A DNA stretch of 64,000 bases from positions 806,001 through 870,000 of the forward strand of contig CAVPLH010000006.1 of assembly GCA_963705955.1 (NCBI GenBank), in the 5' to 3' direction. The notes under the pieces were generated by a model. The model was not told the DNA's origin, did not search any database, and saw nothing but the letters and a program-made list of their open reading frames with translations. Shown one piece after another: positions 42,602 through 49,467 of the stretch (its first letter is position 1; the number at the start of each line of letters is the position of its first letter). The translations under genes and the position numbers were made by a program. Source of the stretch: WHSW01 sp963705955 (lineage in GTDB: Bacteria; Actinomycetota; Thermoleophilia; Solirubrobacterales; 70-9).

Positions 42602-42607
42602 TATAAT
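42602..42607 (+). promoter_or_regulatory. Consensus -10 element (TATAAT) of the rsiG-garA-merR group
   Basis: TATAAT is the best primary-sigma -10 match in the window. TTGATG at 42581-42586 could be a -35, with a short 15-base spacer, and overlaps the inverted repeat. The ATG is 47 bases downstream, so the message has a leader. Confidence 0.55.
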
Positions 42608-42654
42608 CAGCCCGGCCGGCGGATCAGCGCCGGCGAGCGCGGTACGAGAGCGAG

Positions 42655-42924
42655 ATGAGCAGCCAGTTCGAAGACACACTCCCGGACCTCGGGTCGATGT
42701 CCGACCAGGACCTCAAGGACCGGATCGAGGCGCTGACCGAGCAGGAGCGCGAGGTCTCTTACCGGCGCCGTGTGCTGCACGGCAAGATCGACATCATGCG
42801 CGCCGAGCTCGTCAACCGGCTGAAGGCGAAGCGCGAGGCGGGCGACCCCACGATCACCGGCGCCGACGTGCAGCAGCTGACCGACATCCTGCTCGGCAAG
42901 GTTCCGGCGGTACCGGAGGACTAG
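42655..42924 (+). CDS. RsiG-like one-motif protein (putative c-di-GMP-binding anti-sigma factor)
   Basis: This 89-residue, mostly helical protein has E31-x3-S35-x2-R38-x3-H42-x3-D46 in a predicted coiled coil. This matches the c-di-GMP-binding signature E-x3-S-x2-R-x3-Q-x3-D of RsiG, the anti-sigma factor of WhiG in Streptomyces, except Q is H. Streptomyces RsiG carries two copies in an antiparallel coiled coil; single-copy forms that act as homodimers are known in deep-branching actinobacteria. The match suggests the ancestral type. No WhiG-like sigma gene is adjacent. Its TAG overlaps the GTG of the FHA gene. Assignment is inference from the motif, size and context. Confidence 0.6.
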   Translation: MSSQFEDTLPDLGSMSDQDLKDRIEALTEQEREVSYRRRVLHGKIDIMRAELVNRLKAKREAGDPTITGADVQQLTDILLGKVPAVPED

Positions 42925-43394
42925 TGGCCCTCCACTGTCCCGAGTGCGGGTTCGTCAACCCCGAAGGCGCCAACTACTGCCAGAAGTGCGGCGCCTTCCT
43001 CGGTCGCCCGGAGGGCGCCGAGGAGCCGACGACGATGACCTACAAGGTCGACGAGACCGGCGAGTACACGCCCGTCGACATCGACGAGGAGGTCGAGAAG
43101 GTCGGCGCCGCGCTGGTGATCCGCTCGGGCGGGGGGCGCGCCGGGGAGAGCTTCACGGTCGACGCGGACCGGATGAGCATCGGCCGCACGCCCGACGCGG
43201 CGGTCTTCCTCGACGACGTCACGGTCTCTCGCAACCACGCGCTGCTCGTCGAGCGTCAGGACGGCCACTACATCGACGACCTCGGCTCGCTCAACGGCAC
43301 CTACGTCAACCGGCGCCGGATCGAGTCGCACCTGCTCGAGGACGGCGACGAGATCCAGATCGGCAAGTACAAGCTCAGCTACCTGGAGAAGTGA
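42924..43394 (+). CDS. Zinc-ribbon FHA protein, GarA-like
   Basis: This 156-residue protein has an N-terminal zinc ribbon (C5, C8, C19, C22 in CPECG and CQKCG). A Thr-Thr motif (residues 36-37, EEPTTMTYKVDE) follows, resembling the phosphorylated ETTS site of mycobacterial GarA, then a C-terminal FHA domain (SIGRTPDAAVFLDDVTVSRNHA, GSLNGTYVNRR). In mycobacteria GarA is phosphorylated by PknG/PknB and controls 2-oxoglutarate dehydrogenase and glutamate dehydrogenase. The C-terminal part matches GarA closely. The zinc ribbon is an addition. Confidence 0.82.
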   Translation: MALHCPECGFVNPEGANYCQKCGAFLGRPEGAEEPTTMTYKVDETGEYTPVDIDEEVEKVGAALVIRSGGGRAGESFTVDADRMSIGRTPDAAVFLDDVTVSRNHALLVERQDGHYIDDLGSLNGTYVNRRRIESHLLEDGDEIQIGKYKLSYLEK

Positions 43395-43407
43395 GGGTCG
43401 AGCGGCG

Positions 43408-44182
43408 ATGGCAGTGGTGACGGGGAAGCGCTCGGCCGCGAAGCGCCGCGGAGAACGCGACCTCGGTCCGCGCCGAGGGCGGCGACTCGCGGCCTCGCAA
43501 GGCGCTGACGATCGGCGCCGTGGCGAAGATCCTCGGGCAGGAGTTCGACGACATCTCGATCTCCAAGATCCGCTACCTCGAGGACCAGAAGCTGCTCGCG
43601 CCACGACGCACGGCAGGGGGATATCGGCTCTACAGCCAGGCGGACGTCGAGCGTCTACGAGCGATCCTGCGGATGCAGCGCGACGAGTTCCTCCCCCTGC
43701 GGGTGATCCGTCAGGAGCTGGCGACGGGCGACTTCACCGGCCGGCGCCCCAGCGACGAGGGCCAGAAGCGCCGCGCCGCGTCGGTCGGCGAGGCGGTGAC
43801 GAACTTCAGCCGCGGCGACCTGCTCAGCGAGGCGGGCGTCGACGAGGGGCTGCTCCGCGAGCTGCAGGAGTTCGGGATCGTGACGCCGCGGCGCCGCGAC
43901 GGTCGCGAGAGCTACGACGAGACCGACCTCGAGATCGTCCGCTCGGCGGCCGAGCTGTCTCGGTTCGGGGTCGCGGGCCGCAACCTGCGCGTCTTCCGCA
44001 CCTCGGCCGATCGCGAGGCGGCTCTGCTCGAGCAGCTGCTCGGCGCCCAGCTTCGCTCCCGGAGCCAGGCCCGCCGCAAGGAGGCGGTCGAGAACCTCGA
44101 GAGCCTCGCCGCCGTCTGTGGGCACCTCAAGCATCTGCTGCTCGTCAGGGACCTGAGGCGCCTCAAAGCGGCGGCCGAGTGA
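43408..44182 (+). CDS. MerR family transcriptional regulator (frameshift near the N-terminus)
   Basis: The main frame encodes a MerR winged HTH (LTIGAVAKILG, SISKIRYLEDQKLLAPRRTAGGYRLYSQADVERL) and a long C-terminal helical region, like mycobacterial Rv1828 downstream of garA. That frame has no usable start before the GTG at 43520, which would cut off the first HTH helix. The ATG at 43408, with an upstream GTGAGG, reads MAVVTGKRSAAKR. Deleting one base at about 43441-43452 joins it to ENATSV...RPRKALTIGAVAK. I therefore annotate the full gene with a frameshift; the alternative is the short GTG form. Confidence 0.7.
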
Positions 44183-44216
44183 GCGGCTGCGCGGCCTCGT
44201 CGCTATCCGGCGCCCG

Positions 44217-44669
44217 ATGCCCCGTGTCTCGCGCACACGCGTGATCACCGCCGACCCGGAGCGCGTCTGGGATCTGGTCTCAGACCCGCACAGCCTGCCC
44301 CGCTGGTGGCCGCGCACCCTGCGGGTCGAGGACGTCCGCGACACCGGCGGCCAGGGGCAGTGGACGACCGTGCTCGCGACCGAGCGCGGCAGCGGGGTGC
44401 GCGCCGACTTTCGCTGCACCGGTTCGGAGCACGGCGAGCGCTACACCTGGGAGCAGGAGGTCGCCGGGACGCCGTTCGAGCGCGTCCTGCGCTCCTCGCG
44501 GCTCGAGATCGGACTGCGCCCGCAGGCCGGAGGCACCGAGGTCACCTTGACGGCCGACGAGGCCCTGCGCGGCCTCTCGCGGCTCGGCGCGTCGATGATG
44601 CGCGGCGCCGCACGGCGTCGCCTCGACGAGGCGCTCGGCGGGATCGAGCGGGCGCTGGTGGGCGCGTGA
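44217..44669 (+). CDS. SRPBCC/polyketide cyclase-like lipid-binding protein
   Basis: This 150-residue protein opens with the START-like pattern ADPERVWDLVSDPHSLPRWWP and ends in a long helix (MRGAARRRLDEALGGIERAL). The fold binds hydrophobic ligands; no catalytic residues can be assigned. Its TGA overlaps the GTG of the next gene, so the two are probably an operon. Confidence 0.82.
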   Translation: MPRVSRTRVITADPERVWDLVSDPHSLPRWWPRTLRVEDVRDTGGQGQWTTVLATERGSGVRADFRCTGSEHGERYTWEQEVAGTPFERVLRSSRLEIGLRPQAGGTEVTLTADEALRGLSRLGASMMRGAARRRLDEALGGIERALVGA

Positions 44670-46309
44670 GCGAGGCCGGTGACCGAGTCGCGATCGCGCC
44701 GCCGGCGAAGTGGTGGGGTTGGGGCGATCCGGCGAAACGGATGCCGCTCCGCGAGGAGGCGGTGGCGATGCTGCGCGCCGAGCTCGGCGAGGCCGAGCCG
44801 TCGGGGCGGGTCGAGCTCGAGGAGGTCGCGATCGCTGCCCCGCGGGAGCTCCCGCCCGCGGTGACCGAGGCCGTCAACGCGGCAAGCGTGCTGACCTCGC
44901 ACGAACAGCGCGTCCGGCGTTCGGCGGGCAAGGGGTATCCGGATCTGATCCGGGTCCGTGCCGGGACTCTCACGGCCGCTCCCGACGCAGTCGTGATGCC
45001 GGGCAGCGGCGATCAGGTCGCGGCACTGCTCGAGGTATGTGAACGCGAGCGGATCGCCGTGGTCCCGTTCGGCGGCGGGACCAGCGTCGTCGGTGGCGTC
45101 GAGCCGTTCGCGGGTCCCCACGAGCGGGTGGTCTCGCTCGATCTGCGGCGGATGCGCGGCGTCGCCGTCGACCCGGTCTCACTCACCGCGACCCTTGGAC
45201 CGGGCCTGCGCGGACCCGAGGCCGAGGACGCGCTGCGGGCCCAAGGGATGACCCTCGGCCACTATCCGCAGTCGTTCGAGTACGCGACGATCGGCGGCTT
45301 CGCGGCGACGCGCTCGGCCGGTCAGGCTTCGGCGGGCTACGGGCGCTTCGACGAGATGGTCACCTCGCTCGAGATGGTCACCCCGGCCGGGACACTCCGG
45401 ACCCGGATCACTCCCCACACCGCCGCCGGTCCTGCGTTGCGCGAGCTGGCGCTCGGCTCCGAGGGCGTGCTCGGGGCGATCACCGAGGTCACGGTGCGCG
45501 TCCGTCCGGCGCCCAGCGAACGCCGCTATGAGAGCTGGATCGCCGGCGACTTCGCCTCCGGCCGGGAGATCGTTCGCGCCCTGGCCCAGGCGGGAGTGCT
45601 CCCCGACGTGACTCGGATCTCCGACGAGTCCGAGACCCGGATCTCGCTCGGGCTCTCGGGCCCGACCGGCACCCGCCGGGCGCTGCTCGGGGCGTACCTC
45701 GGGGCGCGCCGGCGCCGCGGCGGTTGTCTGATGATCTGCGGCTGGGAGGGGGATCGGGAGTCGGTCGAGCGCCGCCGGGCGCTGGCCGCCCGGTCGCTGC
45801 GGGCGGGCGGCGCCGTGAAGCTCGGCACCGCTGCCGGGGCGGCCTGGGAGCGGGGGCGCTTCGACGGCCCCTATCTGCGCGACGAGCTGATCGAGCTCGG
45901 GTACTTCGTCGAGACGCTCGAAACCGCCCACAGCTGGTCCCGGCTCGAGGAGCTCTACCGGGAGGTCGGCGGTGCGCTCGACTCCGCGATGCAGGCGCAG
46001 GGCACGCCCGGAATCGTCATCTGCCACCTCTCGCACGCCTATCGCGACGGCGCCTCGCTCTACTTCACGTTCGCCTGCCGGGCGCGCCCCGGCGCCGAGA
46101 TCGAGCAGTGGCGGGCGATCAAGACCAGCGCCTGCGAGGCGATCGTCGCCGCCGAGGGGACGATCACCCACCACCATGCGGTCGGCCGCGATCACGCCCC
46201 CTACATGCGTTCGGAGGTCGGCGAGACGGGCGTCGAGGCTCTGCGGACGCTGAAGGAGCGCCTCGACCCGGCCGGGATCATGAACCCCGGCAAGCTGCTA
46301 CCCGAATAG
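44666..46309 (+). CDS. FAD-binding oxidase, alkyldihydroxyacetonephosphate synthase-like
   Basis: This 547-residue protein has KWWGWGDP near the N-terminus, RSAGKGYPDLIRVR, the FAD loop PFGGGTSVVGGVEP, TIGGFAATRSAGQASAGYGRFD and the C-terminal HHHAVGRDHAPYM with GIMNPGKLL. These are features of ADPS-type flavoproteins of the VAO family. In eukaryotes ADPS makes the ether bond of plasmalogens; the bacterial homologues have mostly unknown substrates. It is coupled to the SRPBCC gene, which might bind a lipid substrate. That link is inference. Confidence 0.85.
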   Translation: MSEAGDRVAIAPPAKWWGWGDPAKRMPLREEAVAMLRAELGEAEPSGRVELEEVAIAAPRELPPAVTEAVNAASVLTSHEQRVRRSAGKGYPDLIRVRAGTLTAAPDAVVMPGSGDQVAALLEVCERERIAVVPFGGGTSVVGGVEPFAGPHERVVSLDLRRMRGVAVDPVSLTATLGPGLRGPEAEDALRAQGMTLGHYPQSFEYATIGGFAATRSAGQASAGYGRFDEMVTSLEMVTPAGTLRTRITPHTAAGPALRELALGSEGVLGAITEVTVRVRPAPSERRYESWIAGDFASGREIVRALAQAGVLPDVTRISDESETRISLGLSGPTGTRRALLGAYLGARRRRGGCLMICGWEGDRESVERRRALAARSLRAGGAVKLGTAAGAAWERGRFDGPYLRDELIELGYFVETLETAHSWSRLEELYREVGGALDSAMQAQGTPGIVICHLSHAYRDGASLYFTFACRARPGAEIEQWRAIKTSACEAIVAAEGTITHHHAVGRDHAPYMRSEVGETGVEALRTLKERLDPAGIMNPGKLLPE

Positions 46310-46334
46310 CCCGGCGTCAGGGACGCGGCGAGCC

Positions 46335-47333
46335 CTACTGTTGCGGCTGCTGGGCGCCTGAGGCCTTCGGGATCGTCCCCCGGAGTACCGTGTCGCCGGG
46401 CTCGTCGAGCACCAGGCTGGTGTTCTTGATCGCGCCGCGGACGAGCTTGCGGATCGCCGTCACCGGCGCGATCGAGACATCGACGTAGCGCACCCTGGCG
46501 ACCACCGGGAGGACGGCCGAAGGGATCGAATAGCGGTTCTGGAAGCTGCCGTTCTCCTGCACCGCGAACGGCGAGAGCGGATATCCCTTGCCCGGTGTGA
46601 GCATCAGCCAGATCACGTACGTCTCATCCTGCGGGGCGGGGTCGAGCCCCTGAATCGAGACGTCGACGTACGGCTGGTCGCCCGTTGCGAGGCCGAAGAC
46701 GGCCTCTCCGCCGGCGTTGCCGCCGTCGAGCGGCTTCAGGGCGACGGTCTGGATCTGCTGGTCCGAGGCGGAGGCGTTGGTGCTCGTCGCCTCGGAGGCG
46801 GTCGAGTCGCTGCCGCCGCCGAACGCACCGGTGATCGCGAGCACGATCGCGATCACGATCACGCCCGCGCTGGCGGCGATCGCGATCAGCCGCGTCTGCG
46901 ACCGCGAGAGCCCCGACCGTCCCCGCGACGTCGTGCCCGAGGCCGACCCCTCGTCCGGCCGCGCACCGGCACCGGCAGCCCGGCGGGCGAAGCGCCCCGA
47001 TCGCGGCTCGCCGGGAAGCCGCGGAAGCTGGGCCGCGGGGAACATTTCGCGGAGCCGCTCGACCAGGGTCGTGGCGAGCTCGTGGTCGGCGGCGTCCTCC
47101 CGCAGGTGGCGGGACGCATCGGCGCGGCCGATCGGATCCGCCTGGCCGAGCAGGTAGTCGGTGAGCCCGACCCTGCGGTCCGGATCCGCACCGCCGAGCT
47201 CGACCAGCGCGGCGCGCGCCCGTGAGCGCACCTCGGATTCCTCGACCCCGAGCAGCGAGGCGAGATCGGAATAGCTCTGTCCACGCTCGAGCAGCAGCTG
47301 CAGGGTCGCTTGTTGGTCTGGTGTGATCGCCAC
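46335..47333 (-). CDS. Membrane protein with N-terminal HTH and RskA-like extracellular domain
   Basis: This 332-residue protein starts with a sigma-region-4-like helix-turn-helix (LLLERGQSYSDLASLLGVEESEVRSRARAAL, residues about 13-45). A cytoplasmic linker follows, with one transmembrane helix (LIAIAASAGVIVIAIVLAI, about 150-168). The extracytoplasmic domain, with VDVSIQGLDPAPQDETYVIWLM, resembles the anti-sigma-K C-terminal fold. It could regulate transcription from the membrane. No ECF sigma gene is adjacent. Confidence 0.65.
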   Translation of the reverse strand: MAITPDQQATLQLLLERGQSYSDLASLLGVEESEVRSRARAALVELGGADPDRRVGLTDYLLGQADPIGRADASRHLREDAADHELATTLVERLREMFPAAQLPRLPGEPRSGRFARRAAGAGARPDEGSASGTTSRGRSGLSRSQTRLIAIAASAGVIVIAIVLAITGAFGGGSDSTASEATSTNASASDQQIQTVALKPLDGGNAGGEAVFGLATGDQPYVDVSIQGLDPAPQDETYVIWLMLTPGKGYPLSPFAVQENGSFQNRYSIPSAVLPVVARVRYVDVSIAPVTAIRKLVRGAIKNTSLVLDEPGDTVLRGTIPKASGAQQPQQ

Positions 47334-47396
47334 TCTGAGGGCGGAAGCCTACGCTGTGACGCGCGTCGGACACGCGGTTCGGCGTCGGCGCCGGGA

Positions 47397-47402
47397 TAGG
47401 CT
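47397..47402 (+). promoter_or_regulatory. Putative -10 element (TAGGCT) of the thioesterase gene
   Basis: TAGGCT lies 6 bases before the ATG at 47409, in the divergent gap with the HTH membrane protein. Confidence 0.4.
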
Positions 47403-47408
47403 GCGCAA

Positions 47409-47807
47409 ATGAGCGCCGAGAACGCGACGCACATGGGTGAGTACCTCGGCATCGAGCTGCTCGATGCGGCCCCCGAGGCGGCGCTGGCGCGGCTCGAGGT
47501 CAGCGACCGGGTCCGCCAGCCGTACGGGATCGTCCACGGCGGCGCCTACGCGACGCTCGCCGAGACCCTCTGCTCGTGGGCGACCTTCGAGGCCGTGCGC
47601 GATGACGGCATGGTGGCGCTCGGCCAGTCGAACAGCGCCTCGTTCATCCGCCCGATCAGCCAGGGCTCGATAACTGCGGCGGCGACCGCGCGCCATCGCG
47701 GTCGCACGATCTGGATCTGGGATTGCGAGATCAGCGACGACTCGGGGCGACTCTGCGCCCTGGTGCGGATCACGGTCGCCGTGCGCCCGGCCGCGAGCGC
47801 CGCCTAG
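47409..47807 (+). CDS. PaaI-type hotdog-fold thioesterase
   Basis: This 132-residue protein has the PaaI/YdiI pattern RQPYGIVHGGAYATLAETLCSWAT (the HGG motif with a following acid) and a later SNSASFIRPISQGSITAAATARHRGR strand. It hydrolyses acyl-CoA thioesters, probably aromatic or medium-chain. It converges with nadE, overlapping by four bases. Confidence 0.88.
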   Translation: MSAENATHMGEYLGIELLDAAPEAALARLEVSDRVRQPYGIVHGGAYATLAETLCSWATFEAVRDDGMVALGQSNSASFIRPISQGSITAAATARHRGRTIWIWDCEISDDSGRLCALVRITVAVRPAASAA

Positions 47808-49462
47808 CCGCCGAAGCGGTTCGTGATCGGGAGTCGCCGGTCGCGCCCGAAGGCCTTGCTGGTGACGCGGATTCCGGGGGGCGCCTGGCGGCGCTTGTAC
47901 TCCGCCAGATCAACGATGTGGATGACCTCGTCCACGACCTCGGCCGGGAGGCCCTCGGCGATCAGGTCCGCCCGCGAGAGATCGCGCTCGACGTAGCCCT
48001 CGAGCGCGCGGTCGAGGATGTCGTACGGAGGCAGCGAGTCCTCGTCGAGCTGATCGGCTCGCAGCTCCGCGGACGGTGGCCGCTCGATCACCGAGGCCGG
48101 GACGGGGGCCTCGCCGCCGCGCCGGTTTCGGTGCTCGACGAGCTCGTAGACGACCCGCTTCGGCACGTCCTTGATCACCGCCAGCCCGCCTGCCATGTCG
48201 CCGTAGAGGGTCGCGTAGCCGACCGACATCTCGCTCTTGTTCCCGGTCGTCAGCACGAGCCCGCCGAGATCGTTCGAGAGCGCCATCAGCAGGTTGCCGC
48301 GAATCCGCGCCTGGATGTTCTCGGCGGCGAGGCCCTGGCCGCTCCAGCGCCCCGCGAGCACCTCGTCGTACGCGGTCATCGCGGCCGCGATCGGGAGCTC
48401 GATCAGCTCCGTGCCGAGATTGGCGGCGATCGCCCGCGCGTCGGCCTGGGTCGCGTCGCTGGAGTGGGGCGACGGCATCACGACGCAGGTCACGGCCGCC
48501 GGTCCGAGCGCATCGGAGGCGATCAGCGCGACGAGCGCCGAGTCGATGCCGCCCGAGAGCCCGAGCAACACCCGGGTGAAGCCGTTCTTGCGCACGTAGT
48601 CGCGAAGGCCGAGGACGAGGGCCTCGTAGACCTCGTCGAGGTCGCCCAGCGGCTGCTCGAGGCGCCACGGCCCCGGGGCGCCGAGCTCCCAGATCAGCAT
48701 GTCCTCGGCGAACTGGCGCGCCCGGGCGACGACGGCGCCCGAGGCGTCGACGACGAAGCTGCGCCCGTCGAAGACGAGCTCATCCTGACCGCCGACCAGG
48801 TTGCAGAACGCGAACGGAACCCCGGACTCGCGGGCCCGGTCCCCGAACATCTGCTCGCGGTCGCCACCCTTGCCGCGCAGATACGGGGAGCCCGACGCGT
48901 TGACGATCAGCGCCGCGCCCGCCGCCACCTCGTCCGACGCCGGCGGCCCGGGCTCCCAGACGTCCTCGCAGATCGTCACCCCGACGGTGACCCCTTCGAC
49001 CTCGATCGTCAGCGGCCGCGTGCCCGGCTCGAAATAGCGGACCTCGTCGAAGACGCCGTAGTTGGGGAGCCGGATCTTCCGGTAGACGGCCTCCAGTCGC
49101 CCGTCCCGGAGCACCGCGAGCGAGTTGTGGACCGGGCGGCGGAAGGGCGCGTCGGCGCGCTCCCGAGCCTCGGCCGGGACGGGCTCGGCGAACCCGACCA
49201 GCGCCGTGATTGCGGCGGCGTCGGCGGCGAGTCCGGCGACCAGCTCGGCGTTCCGATCGCCGAAGTGGCGCTTCAGGTAGAGGTCCTCGGCCGGGTAGCC
49301 GGGCAGCGAGAGCTCGGGCAGGACGACGAGATGCGCACCCTCGGCGCGCGCGCGGGCGATCGCCGCTCGGATCAGTTCGGCGTTCGCGCCGACGTCGCCC
49401 ACGGTCGGATCGACCTGGGCGAGCGCAACACGAAGAGCCGGCGCGGGTTGCTTCACTGGCAC
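47804..49462 (-). CDS. nadE: Glutamine-dependent NAD+ synthetase
   Basis: This 552-residue two-domain enzyme makes NAD+ from deamido-NAD+. The N-terminal nitrilase-type glutaminase has the Glu-Lys-Cys triad (PELSLPGYP, YRKIRLPNYGVFDE, VTICEDVWEP). The C-terminal synthetase has the pyrophosphatase loop LLGLSGGIDSALVA and LTTGNKSEMSVGYATLYGDMAGG. Length and arrangement are standard for the bacterial two-domain form, shorter than the mycobacterial roughly 680-residue type. Confidence 0.94.
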   Translation of the reverse strand: MPVKQPAPALRVALAQVDPTVGDVGANAELIRAAIARARAEGAHLVVLPELSLPGYPAEDLYLKRHFGDRNAELVAGLAADAAAITALVGFAEPVPAEARERADAPFRRPVHNSLAVLRDGRLEAVYRKIRLPNYGVFDEVRYFEPGTRPLTIEVEGVTVGVTICEDVWEPGPPASDEVAAGAALIVNASGSPYLRGKGGDREQMFGDRARESGVPFAFCNLVGGQDELVFDGRSFVVDASGAVVARARQFAEDMLIWELGAPGPWRLEQPLGDLDEVYEALVLGLRDYVRKNGFTRVLLGLSGGIDSALVALIASDALGPAAVTCVVMPSPHSSDATQADARAIAANLGTELIELPIAAAMTAYDEVLAGRWSGQGLAAENIQARIRGNLLMALSNDLGGLVLTTGNKSEMSVGYATLYGDMAGGLAVIKDVPKRVVYELVEHRNRRGGEAPVPASVIERPPSAELRADQLDEDSLPPYDILDRALEGYVERDLSRADLIAEGLPAEVVDEVIHIVDLAEYKRRQAPPGIRVTSKAFGRDRRLPITNRFGG

Positions 49463-49467
49463 TAAGT

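Noticed and set aside
42655..42924. Assigning the sigma factor at 62377 as the target of the RsiG-like protein
   Set aside because: That sigma factor looks SigB/SigF-like and has its own RsbW-like neighbour. Nothing in the window links it to the RsiG-like protein.
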